Shown here piece by piece: positions 25,621 through 36,236 of a stretch of DNA of 64,000 nucleotides. The position numbers were made by a program, and so were the translations under genes. The notes beneath the pieces were generated by a model. The model did not search any database and had not been told where the DNA came from. It was given only the letters and a program-made list of their open reading frames with translations. Source of the stretch: Lentzea sp. NBRC 102530 (GTDB lineage: Bacteria; Actinomycetota; Actinomycetes; Mycobacteriales; Pseudonocardiaceae); contig NZ_BSTF01000003.1 of NCBI RefSeq assembly GCF_030269365.1, positions 620,001 to 684,000 of the forward strand. Direction: 5' to 3'. Position 1 is the first letter of the stretch, and the number at the start of each line of letters is the position of its first letter.

Positions 25621-26411
25621 TCGTTTCCTCGCTGGTCGTCCACCCGGTCAAGGGATGTGGCGGGTACCCCGTCACGTCCCGCGCCGTGGAGCCCACCGGG
25701 CTGCGCGGCGACCGGATGATGATGCTGGTCGACGAGGACGGCGTGTTCCTGTCGCAGCGCAAGGTGCCGGAGATGGCGGCGATCCGTCCCCGGCTGACGG
25801 ACGACGCGCTGCTGCACGGCGGATCGGTGTTCCCGATCATCACCGACGGGCCGCGTGTGCCGGTCGTCGTGCACACCTGGCACGGGTTCGGCGTGGACCA
25901 GGGCGACGAGGCCGCGGAGTCGTTCTCCCAGGCACTGAAGCGATCCGTGCGGCTCGTGCGCACGCCACCGGACATCCACCGCGAGACCACGGGTGAGACC
26001 ACCGGCGTCGTCGGGTACGCGGACGGCAACGCGCTGCTGGTGCTCTCGCTGTCCTCATTGGACGGGTTGAACGAGCGCATCCTGGAACGCGGCGGCGAAC
26101 CGGTGCCGATGGACCGCTTCCGCCCCAACGTGGTCGTGTCCGGCTGGCCGGAACCGCACACGGAGGACCGGGTGCGGCGCGCCGCGATCGGGGACGTGGA
26201 ACTGGCCTACGCCAAGGACTGCGTGCGGTGCGCGGTGCCGATGGTGGACCAGGGAACAGGGCTGAAGTCCGGGCCGGAGCCGATTCGCACGCTGGCGACC
26301 TACCGGCGCGACCCCGACGGCGGGGTCACGTTCGGGATGAAGGCGCAGGTGGTGCGCACCGGCACCATCTCGGTGGGCGACAAGGTCGACGTGCTGGAGT
26401 GGCGCGCCTAG
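25617..26411 (+). CDS. MOSC-domain protein
   Basis: 264 aa protein with an N-terminal MOSC beta-barrel (VSSLVVHPVKGCGGYPV, then GLRGDRMMMLVDEDGVFLSQR) and a C-terminal MOSC domain with RFRPNVVVSGW and KDCVRCAVPMVD. The conserved Cys in CVRCAVP matches the residue that binds molybdenum cofactor in mARC/YcbX-type proteins. Such proteins reduce N-hydroxylated compounds or carry sulfur; here no partner reductase is adjacent. GTG overlaps the purB stop, giving co-translation, although no purine link is known for MOSC proteins. Confidence 0.87.
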   Translation: MIVSSLVVHPVKGCGGYPVTSRAVEPTGLRGDRMMMLVDEDGVFLSQRKVPEMAAIRPRLTDDALLHGGSVFPIITDGPRVPVVVHTWHGFGVDQGDEAAESFSQALKRSVRLVRTPPDIHRETTGETTGVVGYADGNALLVLSLSSLDGLNERILERGGEPVPMDRFRPNVVVSGWPEPHTEDRVRRAAIGDVELAYAKDCVRCAVPMVDQGTGLKSGPEPIRTLATYRRDPDGGVTFGMKAQVVRTGTISVGDKVDVLEWRA

Positions 26412-26423
26412 GCCGTCTGCCCG

Positions 26424-26864
26424 CTAGGCCTTCTGCCAGCGCAACCGGTCGCCGCGCTGAGGATCTTTGCGGCACACCAGGTTCTCGCCGAGCAGGCCGA
26501 TGCCCTTGGCGCCCTCGGGGTCGCAGCGCGCGCCCTCGTTGACCAGCAACCCCTGCTGCGGGGGCGGCTCCGAGGTCGTCGTCTGCTGCACGGGCGCGGG
26601 GGGCTGGACCGGCGGCGGCTTCTGCGAGGTCTTGGGCGTGGTCGTCGTCGGGGAGGGTGATGACGACGATGTCTTGACCGTGATGTCGGCGACGTCGGGG
26701 GTCGGCACGATGCTCACGGCCTGGGGCACGCTGGAGTTCAGCGAGCCACCAGGAGCAGGAGACGAAATGGGGCTGGAGTCGAAGCTCCACCCGGCCACAC
26801 CCAGCACGATCAGCAGAGCAGCACTGGCCAAAGCTGGGATCCACAAGGCCTTTCTTGTGAGCAC
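26424..26864 (-). CDS. Small membrane-anchored protein with Pro/Thr linker
   Basis: 146 aa, function unknown. One N-terminal TM segment (LWIPALASAALLIVLGVAGW), a Ser/Thr/Pro-rich linker of about 60 residues including TTTTPKTSQKPPPVQPPAP, and a 40-residue C-terminal domain with two Cys (GARCDPEGAKG and NLVCRKDP) that could form one disulfide outside the membrane. GTG 26864 with a -10 box 6 nt upstream. Divergent from purC; convergent with the MOSC gene, 12 nt apart. Confidence 0.6.
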   Translation of the reverse strand: MLTRKALWIPALASAALLIVLGVAGWSFDSSPISSPAPGGSLNSSVPQAVSIVPTPDVADITVKTSSSSPSPTTTTPKTSQKPPPVQPPAPVQQTTTSEPPPQQGLLVNEGARCDPEGAKGIGLLGENLVCRKDPQRGDRLRWQKA

Positions 26865-26870
26865 GGGTGC

Positions 26871-26876
26871 ACCTTA
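26871..26876 (-). promoter_or_regulatory. -10 box TAAGGT, leaderless start (minus strand)
   Basis: On the minus strand TAAGGT plus 6 nt leads straight to GTG 26864, fitting a leaderless promoter for the small membrane protein. Confidence 0.48.
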
Positions 26877-26938
26877 AGCTTCTTTTCCTCCGATCTGTAG
26901 TGGTGAGGGCCTGTTCGTGCTTCCTGGAACCTGGCCCG

Positions 26939-26944
26939 TAGGCT
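26939..26944 (+). promoter_or_regulatory. -10 box TAGGCT, leaderless purC
   Basis: TAGGCT followed by 6 nt and GTG 26951 fits a TANNNT leaderless promoter. It lies about 60 nt from the opposite-facing -10 box at 26871, forming a compact divergent promoter pair. Confidence 0.52.
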
Positions 26945-26950
26945 CAGGTC

Positions 26951-27826
26951 GTGCCCACGCTCGCTGACTACCAGCACGTCGCCCGCGGCAAGGTCCGCGA
27001 TCTGTACGACGTGGACGACGAGCTGCTGCTGTTCGTCGCGTCCGACCGCATCTCCGCGTACGACCACATCCTCAGCACGGAGATCCCCGACAAGGGGCGC
27101 GTGCTGACCGCGATGAGCGTGTTCTGGTTCGAGCGGCTCGCCCCGAACCACCTGGTGGCGTTCGACGACCCGCGCATCCCCGCCGAGGTCCGCGGCCGGG
27201 CGCTGCTGGTGCGCAAGCTGCGGATGGTCGACGTCGAGTGCGTGGCGCGCGGGTACCTGACGGGCTCCGGCATGGCCGACTACACGGCGACCGGCGCGGT
27301 GTGCGGGATCGAGCTGCCGGCCGGGCTGGTCGAGGCGTCCGAGCTGGACCCCCCGATCTTCACGCCCGCCTCCAAGGCCGAGATCGGCGCGCACGACGAG
27401 AACGTGTCGTTCGACGTCATCGCCGCGAAGCACGGTGTCGAGCTCGCGTCGAAGCTGCGTGACCGCACGATCGAGCTGTACAGCGAGGCGCGCGCGTACG
27501 CGTTGACGCGGGGCCTGATCCTGGCCGACACGAAGTTCGAGTTCGGCCTGGACGCCTCGGGTGAGCTGATCCTCGCGGACGAGGTCTTCACGCCGGACTC
27601 GTCGCGCTACTGGCCGGCCGAGGGCTACGAGCCCGGCCGCGTGCAGCCGTCGTTCGACAAGCAGTTCGTGCGCGACTGGCTGACGTCCGCCGAGTCGGGC
27701 TGGGACCGCAAGTCGGACGTGCCGCCGCCCCCGCTGCCCGCGGACGTCGTCGAAGCGACCCGTGCGCGCTACATCGAGGCCTACGAGCGCCTCACCGGCC
27801 GGTCCTTCGCAGACTGGCTCGCCTGA
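26951..27826 (+). CDS. purC: Phosphoribosylaminoimidazole-succinocarboxamide synthase
   Basis: 291 aa SAICAR synthase, step 8 of purine synthesis (CAIR + aspartate + ATP). Motifs: [11 protein letters not shown] (ATP-binding start), [49 protein letters not shown] and the end of the active site [13 protein letters not shown]. Length 290 is typical of the long actinobacterial/fungal-like form. GTG start with -10 box 6 nt before it and no Shine-Dalgarno. Confidence 0.96.
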   Translation: MPTLADYQHVARGKVRDLYDVDDELLLFVASDRISAYDHILSTEIPDKGRVLTAMSVFWFERLAPNHLVAFDDPRIPAEVRGRALLVRKLRMVDVECVARGYLTGSGMADYTATGAVCGIELPAGLVEASELDPPIFTPASKAEIGAHDENVSFDVIAAKHGVELASKLRDRTIELYSEARAYALTRGLILADTKFEFGLDASGELILADEVFTPDSSRYWPAEGYEPGRVQPSFDKQFVRDWLTSAESGWDRKSDVPPPPLPADVVEATRARYIEAYERLTGRSFADWLA

Positions 27827-27876
27827 GTTCTCGCCGGTTTCACGCGGATGTCACCACGGCGTGGCGCACTCATCAG

Positions 27877-28527
27877 GTGCACTCACAGCTCGTGGTCTCC
27901 CTGTCCGGCATCGGTCCGCAGACACTCGACCGATGCGCTGATCTCGCCGCGGCCCTGACGCCGCGGCGCGTGCCGTTGTCGCTGCTCGTGGTCCCCCGCG
28001 AGCTCGACAGGGCGCAGGAATGGGTGCGGCAGCGGGCCGCACTGGGTGATGCGGTCGTGCTGCACGGCCTCGGCCAACGGCGGTTGCCCGCCTACGAGGC
28101 CGGGCTGCTGCTGACGGGGGCCCGCCTGCAGTTGGACGCCCTCGGGCTCGTCGCCGACACGTTCGCGCCCCGGCGGTGCGTGGCGTCGCCCGGGACGTTG
28201 CTCGCGCTGGCCAAGCACAGGTTCTCCCGCTGCGCCGACGCCCACGCCGTGCGCGAGGTGGGCAGCGGGCTCGCGACGCTGGGCCGCCTGCACGCGCTGA
28301 CCGAACGCAGCAGCTTCGGCGAGCTGAGGTCGTTGGCGCTGGTGTACGCGACGGCCCGGTCCGCGCGCCGCGGTGGGCTGACCCGGGTCACCGTCGACGC
28401 CCGTGACCTGCACCGGCCGGGCGCGCGCCAGGCCGTGCTCGACGCCGTGGACATCGCTCTCGCCCACGACGCCGTGCCGACGACCTACGTCAGACTTCCG
28501 TCACCTCGCCAGGCGTCAGCGGCCTGA
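27877..28527 (+). CDS. DUF2334-like polysaccharide deacetylase fold protein
   Basis: 216 aa protein with the opening QLVVSLSGIGPQTLDRCADL, followed by PLSLLVVPREL and DAVVLHGLGQRR. This order (strand, active-site-like residues, then V-x-L-H-G) is that of DUF2334 proteins, distant relatives of NodB deacetylases. The usual D-D pair of NodB motif 1 is not present (SLSGIG), so catalytic activity is doubtful. Predicted cytoplasmic. GTG start 50 nt after purC. The 3' end overlaps the convergent MBL gene by 38 nt. Confidence 0.6.
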   Translation: MHSQLVVSLSGIGPQTLDRCADLAAALTPRRVPLSLLVVPRELDRAQEWVRQRAALGDAVVLHGLGQRRLPAYEAGLLLTGARLQLDALGLVADTFAPRRCVASPGTLLALAKHRFSRCADAHAVREVGSGLATLGRLHALTERSSFGELRSLALVYATARSARRGGLTRVTVDARDLHRPGARQAVLDAVDIALAHDAVPTTYVRLPSPRQASAA

Positions 28528-29113
28528 CCTCGGTGCCCTCCGGCTTGAGGTTCGTGATCATGCCGTAGACGAACTCGGGCATGGCCAGCAGCTTCTCGTG
28601 GATCGGCACGGCCACCCGTGGCTTGACGGCGCGCAGGAAGTCCACGGTCTCGGCGAGGCGCATCCACGGCGCCATCGTCGGCAGGCCGAGCACGTCGACG
28701 TCCTCGTCGGGCACGAACAGCGCGTCGCCGGGGTGGTAGAACGCGCCGTCGTTGATCACGTAACCCGCGTTCGCGATGACCGGGACGTCCTCGTGGATCA
28801 CCGCGTGCGTGCCGTTGACGACCTTGACGCTGATGTCGCCGACCTTGAAGGTGTCACCCGGCCGGGCGACGGTCGTGTTCTCGACCTTGGGTGCGCTGCC
28901 CTCGTCGACGATGAGCTGCGCCCGCGGGTTGGCCTCGAGCAGCGCGGGCAGCCGGTTCTCGTCGAGGTGGTCGAGGTGCTGGTGCGTGACCAGCACGGCG
29001 TCCAGGTCGGTGACGTCCTCGAACCCCGCGGAGAACGCGCCGGGATCGATCAGCACGCGGGTGGTTCCCGAGTCGAGAAGCACGCAGGAATGACCGAAAT
29101 GGACAACTTGCAT
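28490..29113 (-). CDS. MBL-fold metal-dependent hydrolase
   Basis: 207 aa metallo-beta-lactamase-fold protein of the UlaG/L-ascorbate-6-phosphate-lactonase-like group. It has the metal motif THQHLDHLDE, an earlier HFGHSCVLLDSG strand and the later HPGDALF with Asp ligand, plus IHEKLLAMP near the C-terminus. The His ligands are intact. ATG 29113 is preferred because GGAGG lies 6 nt upstream; an upstream ATG at 29125 is part of that same ribosome-binding region. Substrate unknown. Divergent from the serine protease gene. Confidence 0.88.
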   Translation of the reverse strand: MQVVHFGHSCVLLDSGTTRVLIDPGAFSAGFEDVTDLDAVLVTHQHLDHLDENRLPALLEANPRAQLIVDEGSAPKVENTTVARPGDTFKVGDISVKVVNGTHAVIHEDVPVIANAGYVINDGAFYHPGDALFVPDEDVDVLGLPTMAPWMRLAETVDFLRAVKPRVAVPIHEKLLAMPEFVYGMITNLKPEGTEVRPLTPGEVTEV

Positions 29114-29179
29114 CGAATCCTCCATTACCGACGTTCGGCGGGCTGACACGGCCAGGTGACGTCGGAAGTATCAAAAGGC

Positions 29180-30304
29180 ATGAGGAAAACCCTGCAACTC
29201 CTCACGGCACTGGCACTCGCCCTGCCGATGACGTCCATCGTCCCTGCTACCACCACCTCTACTCCTGCTCAGGCCTCTTCGCCGCAGACGCAGGAAATCG
29301 GAACTGAGGAAAACGTCTCAGTCCGCGTGGGTGGCGCGAATCGTTCGACGGTGATCGAACGACCGGGCTCCGGCTACGTGAAGCTGCATTTCACGGACCT
29401 GCGGATCCTGCCAGGTGACGTGCTCACGGTGTCGAACCCCGACGGCACCGAGAAGTACACGTACACGAGAGATCTCAAGGCCTCGCTCACGGCCACGGTC
29501 GACGCGTCCGGCTTCTGGGCCATGTCGATCACCGGGGACCGTGCTCTCGTCTCGGTGACGAACCCGCTGTCGCGCGTCCGGATCGACAAGCTGACGCGCG
29601 GCTACACCGAGGCCGAGATGTCGTCCCAGCCGTCCGTGCAGAGCATCTGCGGCACGAACGACTACAAGGACGCCGTCTGCTACCAGTCCAGCAACCCGAC
29701 CGAGTGGGGCAAGACCGCGTCCGTGGCGAAGCTGCTGCGCAACGGCAGTTCGCTGTGCACGGCGTGGCGCGTCGGCCCCAACAACCGCATGCTCACCAAC
29801 GAACACTGCTTCACGAGCACCAGCGGCATCGAGGTGTGGTTCAACTACCAGTGCCCGACCTGCGGCGGCACGAACTCGGCCACCGTCACCAAGGTGCTGG
29901 CGGCGTCGGTGCTGAAGTACAGCGCCGCGCTCGACTACACCCTCTTCACCGTGAACAACTTCGCGGCCATCAGCTCGTTCGGCTACCTCGAACTGGACGC
30001 GCGCGTCCCGGCCGTGGGCGAAGAGATGTACATCGTCGGCCACCCGGCCGGGAAGCTGAAGAAGCTGTCGTTGCGTGACAACAACAACGGCGGCGGCTAC
30101 TGCGTCGTGCGTGCCGTACGCGTCAACGGCAGCTCGTCGCAGTCCGACATCAGCTACATGTGCGACACCGAAGGCGGCTCGTCCGGCTCACCCGTGCTGT
30201 CGAGGCGCACGCACAAGGTGATCGGGCTGCACCACTTCGGCGGCTGCCCGAACCAGGGCGTGCGCATCGACCTCGTCGCCGCGCAGGTCAACTCACTGCT
30301 GTAA
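29180..30304 (+). CDS. Secreted trypsin-like serine protease
   Basis: 374 aa exported endopeptidase. Signal peptide MRKTLQLLTALALALPM with cleavage after AQA, then a beta-rich propeptide or N-domain (residues 40-150) before the catalytic domain. The triad is seen as His in RMLTNEHCFTS, Asp in SAALDYTLF and Ser in CDTEGGSSGSPVLS, so it should be active. Cys pairs around TEHC and CPTCGG suggest disulfides. Start 29180 fits the signal peptide; GTG 29156 is possible. The 3' end overlaps the convergent epimerase-like gene by 17 nt. Confidence 0.87.
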   Translation: MRKTLQLLTALALALPMTSIVPATTTSTPAQASSPQTQEIGTEENVSVRVGGANRSTVIERPGSGYVKLHFTDLRILPGDVLTVSNPDGTEKYTYTRDLKASLTATVDASGFWAMSITGDRALVSVTNPLSRVRIDKLTRGYTEAEMSSQPSVQSICGTNDYKDAVCYQSSNPTEWGKTASVAKLLRNGSSLCTAWRVGPNNRMLTNEHCFTSTSGIEVWFNYQCPTCGGTNSATVTKVLAASVLKYSAALDYTLFTVNNFAAISSFGYLELDARVPAVGEEMYIVGHPAGKLKKLSLRDNNNGGGYCVVRAVRVNGSSSQSDISYMCDTEGGSSGSPVLSRRTHKVIGLHHFGGCPNQGVRIDLVAAQVNSLL

Positions 30305-31268
30305 GGATCTCCTGCTCTTCCTCGGCCGTCAGCCCGGCCTTCCGGGCCCGGTCCAGCCCGAGGCCGCGCTCGTACTCCAGCGAGTCGAGCGCGGTCTCGG
30401 CCAGCGGCCTGGTGCGCAACCCGTTGGCGAGCGCGTTGCTCACGTCCCGGCCGACCATCTTCGCCCACTCCTGCGGCAACCACAGGGGCAGCGACCGCGG
30501 CCCGGCCCACGGGTTGACCTGCAACTCCTTCAGCACGCTCTCCTTGACCGGCACGAACTGCGTCCCGGGCGGCGCCGTGGCCCCGGCGATCTCCCCGATG
30601 GCCATCTGGAACGGCATGACCGGCCCGGTCGAGTCGTACGTCCCGGTGACCCGCTCCTCGGCCGCGAACACGATCCACTGAGCCAGGTCCCGCGCGTCGA
30701 TGTGCTGAAAACCCAGGTCGGGACTGTCCGGCACGACGACCTTGCCGCCGCGCGCCATCCGCGCGGGCCAGTACCCGAACCGGTCGCTCGGGTCGCCCGG
30801 CCCGGTGATGAGCCCCGCCCGCACGATGAACTCGCGGCCGGCCATCGCCTCCCGCACCGCGTTCTCGCTGGCCACCTTGATGCCGCCGTACCGCTCGGAC
30901 GTGAACTCCTCGTTCGGGTCGTCCTCCAGCGCAGGGAGGAGTTCGTCGCTGCCCGTCCCGTGATCGGCGTAGACGGAGATGCTCGACACGAACGTCCAGT
31001 GCGGCGTCGTCCCGCCGAACGCGGCGATCGCGTCCCTGACCCAGTTCACCGAGTACTTGGACACGTCGACGACGGCGTCGAACTGCTCGCCGGCCAACCG
31101 GTCGAACGCGCCGGGCCGGTCCCGGTCGACCTGGACCAGCGTGGCGCCCTCCGGCACGCCGCCGGAGGCGCCGCGGGCAGCGCAGAACACTTCGTGGCCG
31201 CGGCGGACGGCCTCCGCCGTGATGGCCTTGCTGAGGAACACGGTTCCGCCGAGCACGAGGATCTTCAT
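30288..31268 (-). CDS. NAD-dependent epimerase/dehydratase-like (SDR) protein
   Basis: 326 aa Rossmann-fold protein. It starts MKILVLGGTVFLSKAITAEAVRRGHEV, a GGTxFLG-type nucleotide motif as in atypical extended SDRs (isoflavone-reductase or chloroplast-RNA-binding-like group), then DAVVDVSKYSVNWVRDAI and VSSISVYADHGTG with the Ser and Tyr of the catalytic site (YGGIKVASE gives Y-x-x-x-K as YGGIK). ATG 31268 is chosen; ATG 31280 adds four residues. Substrate unknown, probably a sugar nucleotide or small ketone. Confidence 0.82.
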   Translation of the reverse strand: MKILVLGGTVFLSKAITAEAVRRGHEVFCAARGASGGVPEGATLVQVDRDRPGAFDRLAGEQFDAVVDVSKYSVNWVRDAIAAFGGTTPHWTFVSSISVYADHGTGSDELLPALEDDPNEEFTSERYGGIKVASENAVREAMAGREFIVRAGLITGPGDPSDRFGYWPARMARGGKVVVPDSPDLGFQHIDARDLAQWIVFAAEERVTGTYDSTGPVMPFQMAIGEIAGATAPPGTQFVPVKESVLKELQVNPWAGPRSLPLWLPQEWAKMVGRDVSNALANGLRTRPLAETALDSLEYERGLGLDRARKAGLTAEEEQEILTAVS

Positions 31269-31330
31269 GATCCCCAGCATCCGTCCGATCGGGCGGGGCT
31301 GCCACTGGTCTCGCTTTCGGCGAAATAGCT

Positions 31331-31349
31331 CGTTGGAATAGGTCCAACG
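31331..31349. promoter_or_regulatory. Perfect inverted repeat CGTTGGA-N5-TCCAACG
   Basis: CGTTGGA (31331-31337) and TCCAACG (31343-31349) are exact reverse complements with a 5-nt spacer. The site lies in the 159-nt divergent region between the SDR gene and the DUF3800-like gene and looks like a dimeric repressor operator. Confidence 0.45.
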
Positions 31350-31427
31350 TGCAGTCGTTCGGTCCCGATCGGTTGGAGTTCTTGAACTGGTGTTCGGGGG
31401 TGTCGCGGGCGTGCCGATGGACGTTCC

Positions 31428-31973
31428 GTGAGTCTGCACGCCTTCGTCGACGAGTCGCGGCGAAACAACACGTACCTGCTGGCTGCTGTCCTCGTCGATC
31501 CCGGTGACCTGACGCGCACGCGCAAGGCGCTGCGCAGGTTGCTGTTCCCCGGTCAGCGAGAGCTCCACTTCAAGAAGGAGAAGACCGATCGACGCAAGCT
31601 GATCGTGTCCAGGCTGGTGTCCATCGGAGCCACCGTGCACGTCTACACCGGCAACTGTTCCGCCGGAGAGGAGGTCGCTCGCCAGGAGTGCCTCATCGCC
31701 CTCGTCAACGACCTGGTCGACCTGGACACGAGGAGGCTCGTGCTCGACAGCCGCGAGGAGCGCAACCTCCACGACGCCCAGACGATCCGTGCGACGCTGG
31801 GCAAGCGCCCGAGTCACTCGAAGATCATCTACGAGCACCTCGAGAGCACTCACGACGAATTGCTGTGGATCCCGGACATCGTGGCCTGGTGTCACGGTGC
31901 GGGCGGTGACTGGGCTCGGCGCGTGCGCTCGCTCGTCGTGAAGGAGACCGCCGTCGACAAGTGGTCCAGATAG
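31428..31973 (+). CDS. DUF3800-like protein
   Basis: 181 aa cytoplasmic protein. It opens SLHAFVDESRRNNTYLLAAVLV, the D-E-S start of DUF3800 proteins, and keeps acidic and basic residues in ELHFKKEKTDRRK, LVLDSREERN and IPDIVAWCHGAG, consistent with an RNase H-like fold and possible nuclease activity. DUF3800 genes are often found near mobile or defence elements, but nothing of that kind is next to this one. GTG start, no clear ribosome-binding site. Confidence 0.65.
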   Translation: MSLHAFVDESRRNNTYLLAAVLVDPGDLTRTRKALRRLLFPGQRELHFKKEKTDRRKLIVSRLVSIGATVHVYTGNCSAGEEVARQECLIALVNDLVDLDTRRLVLDSREERNLHDAQTIRATLGKRPSHSKIIYEHLESTHDELLWIPDIVAWCHGAGGDWARRVRSLVVKETAVDKWSR

Positions 31974-31978
31974 CGCAA

Positions 31979-32014
31979 AGCACAGCGGCCGACCGTCCGG
32001 ACGGGCACTGTGCT
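31979..32014 (+). terminator. Hairpin after DUF3800-like gene
   Basis: AGCACAG (31979-31985) pairs with CTGTGCT (32008-32014), and the intervening sequence contains the palindrome CCGTCCGGACGG (31993-32004). It begins 6 nt after the stop codon and probably ends that transcript. No U-run follows. Confidence 0.45.
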
Positions 32015-32151
32015 CACTTCCTCGGCCTACGGGGCCTTGGCAAGACCGACTCTACCAAAAGGCCTCGCCGCGGCAAGCTCGTTCACCCGAAGGTGGAGCG
32101 GTGACGATGTGCCCCCGAACACGTGTCGGGAGGACGAACTCCCAGGTCAGG

Positions 32152-32157
32152 TAGGCT
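32152..32157 (+). promoter_or_regulatory. Possible -10 box of purSQL
   Basis: TAGGCT matches TANNNT and lies 48 nt before the purS start. A short inverted repeat GGGAG/CTCCC (32128-32143) sits just upstream. No good -35 is seen, so this is a weak call. Confidence 0.3.
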
Positions 32158-32204
32158 CCCGAGGTACCGCCAGCCCCTCTCCGAACACCCAGGAGCAGTC
32201 TGTC

Positions 32205-32444
32205 GTGGCCCGAGTCGTCGTCGACGTCATGCCGAAGCCCGAAATCCTCGACCCCCAAGGCCAGGCGGTGGCGAACGCGCTGCCTCGTCTCGGCTTCGAC
32301 GGTGTCACCGCCGTCCGCCAGGGCAAGCACTTCGAGCTGGAGGTCGCCGACGACGTCGACGACGCCACGCTCGCCAAGATCGCCGAGACCTTCCTCGCCA
32401 ACCCCGTGATCGAGGACTGGACCGTGCGCAGGGTCGAGGCATGA
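32205..32444 (+). CDS. purS: Phosphoribosylformylglycinamidine synthase subunit PurS
   Basis: 79 aa small subunit bridging PurL and PurQ in the FGAM synthase complex (step 4). It starts [21 protein letters not shown] and ends [11 protein letters not shown], both family hallmarks. AGGAG at 32191-32195 precedes GTG 32205 by 9 nt. Overlaps purQ by ATGA. Normal length for PurS (about 80 aa). Confidence 0.95.
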   Translation: MARVVVDVMPKPEILDPQGQAVANALPRLGFDGVTAVRQGKHFELEVADDVDDATLAKIAETFLANPVIEDWTVRRVEA

Positions 32445-33108
32445 GGGTCGGTGTCATCACCTTCCCCGGCACGCTCGACGACGTGGACGCCCAGCGGGCG
32501 GTGAGGTACGCCGACGGGGAGGCCGTTCCCCTCTGGCACGCGGACCGCGATCTGCAGAACGTCGACGCCGTGATCGTGCCCGGCGGGTTCTCCTACGGCG
32601 ACTACCTGAGGGCCGGGGCCATCGCGCGGTTCGCGCCCGTCATGCAGGAAGTGGTCGAGGCGGCGCACAAGGGGATGCCGGTCCTGGGCATCTGCAACGG
32701 TTTCCAGGTCCTCGCCGAGGCTCACCTGCTGCCCGGCGCGCTGACCCGCAACCACGAGCTGCACTTCGTGTGCCGCGACCAGTGGCTCCGGGTCGAGAAC
32801 AACACGACGGCCTGGACCACCAGGTACGACCGCGACGCCGAGATCCTCGTGCCGCTGAAGTCCGGCGAGGGCAGCTACCAGGCCGACGCCGACACGCTCA
32901 AGCAGCTCGAGGACGAGAACAGGATCGTCTTCCGGTACGTGGGCGAGAACCCCAACGGCAGCCTGAACGACATCGCGGGCATCTCGAACGCCAGGGGCAA
33001 CGTCGTCGGCCTCATGCCGCACCCCGAGCACGCCATCGACGCGCTGACGGGACCGACGGACGACGGCCTGGGCATGTTCCTGTCCCTGCTGGACCTGGTG
33101 GTGAACGC

Positions 33109-33112
<4 letters not shown>
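32441..33112 (+). CDS. purQ: Phosphoribosylformylglycinamidine synthase subunit PurQ
   Basis: 223 aa class I glutamine amidotransferase that feeds ammonia to PurL. The nucleophile Cys is in [11 protein letters not shown], the oxyanion region in [17 protein letters not shown], and the His/Glu pair in [11 protein letters not shown] overlaps the purS stop, and its own stop overlaps the purL GTG, so the three subunits are translationally coupled. Confidence 0.96.
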
Positions 33113-35361
<2,249 letters not shown>

Positions 35362-35372
35362 GAATTGCTGAA

Positions 35373-35397
35373 GGGGCCCCGCGACACGTGGGGCCCC
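35373..35397 (+). terminator. GC-rich hairpin after purL
   Basis: GGGGCCCC at 35373-35380 and again at 35390-35397 pair around a 9-nt loop, 11 nt after the purL stop and just before the convergent lysozyme gene ends. Likely serves both directions. Confidence 0.65.
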
Positions 35398-35399
35398 GA

Positions 35400-36194
35400 T
35401 CAGCTCGAAGCGATCCGTTGCAGCTGCTCGAACCTGCCGTTGAACAGGTTCTGGTCGCCGGGGAAGAGCCCGGCCGCCTGCCACTGCCAGATCGTGTGGA
35501 AGTCGAAGCCCACCGGCAACGGCCCGAGCTTCGAGTTGTAGTGCGCGACCCACAACGGGTTGTTGTCGCCGAACTTGTACGAGCCCCCGACGCACTTGTT
35601 CCACCAGCTCGTGGACGTGTAGATCGTCGGATGACGCTTCGTGCGCGCGTAGACCGTGTCGCTGAACGCGCGCACCCACGCGGTCATGGCGGCCTGGCTC
35701 ATGTTGTAGCAGGTGTCGCCGTACGGGTTGTACTCCATGTCCAGCGCGGGCGGCAGCGTTCGCCCGTCGGGTGACCACCCGCCGCCGTTGTTGACGAAGA
35801 AGTTCGCCTGCTCCGCGCCACCGGCCCGGTCCGGCAGCGCGAAGTGGTACGCGCCGCGGATCATGCCGATGTTGAAGGAGCCGTTGTACTGCTGGGTGAA
35901 CTTGGGGTTCCGGTAGTGGGTGCCCTCGGTCGCCTTGACGTAGGCGAACCGCGCGCCTTTGTCCCAAGAGGACTTCCAGTCGACGTCACCCTGGTGGCTG
36001 CTGACGTCCATGCCGGGCACCTTGCCCTCGGTGGGCGGGGATTCCGACGCCGAACGAAGGTCGCCCGTGCCTTCGTGCTTGAGGATCTGGGAGCCCGCTG
36101 TGTGGTCCGCGGAGCCCTCGGGCAAGGGCGCCGCGGACGCGGGTGCCGGCGTCATGCCGGCGACGATCGCCACGATGCTGATCAAGGTCCGCAT
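35400..36194 (-). CDS. Secreted GH25 lysozyme (muramidase)
   Basis: 264 aa exported muramidase cutting the beta-1,4 bond in peptidoglycan. Signal peptide MRTLISIVAIVAGMTPAPASA, a short linker, then the GH25 domain: VPGMDVSSHQGDVDWKSSW (catalytic Asp at the N-terminal DVSSHQ), AYVKATEGTHYRNP, RGAYHFALPD, PALDMEYNPYG with the acidic active-site pair, and YTSTSWWNKCVG near the end. Two Cys (TCYN, NKCVG) may pair. Probably used for wall turnover or against neighbours. Ends beside the purL terminator. Confidence 0.9.
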   Translation of the reverse strand: MRTLISIVAIVAGMTPAPASAAPLPEGSADHTAGSQILKHEGTGDLRSASESPPTEGKVPGMDVSSHQGDVDWKSSWDKGARFAYVKATEGTHYRNPKFTQQYNGSFNIGMIRGAYHFALPDRAGGAEQANFFVNNGGGWSPDGRTLPPALDMEYNPYGDTCYNMSQAAMTAWVRAFSDTVYARTKRHPTIYTSTSWWNKCVGGSYKFGDNNPLWVAHYNSKLGPLPVGFDFHTIWQWQAAGLFPGDQNLFNGRFEQLQRIASS

Positions 36195-36236
36195 GGACTA
36201 GATCGTGCGACCATTTGTCGCAATTTGCTACCGGGG

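Noticed and set aside
31428..31973. Part of a phage-defence island
   Set aside because: DUF3800-like genes can be in such islands, but the neighbours are purine and metabolic genes and no other defence gene is present.
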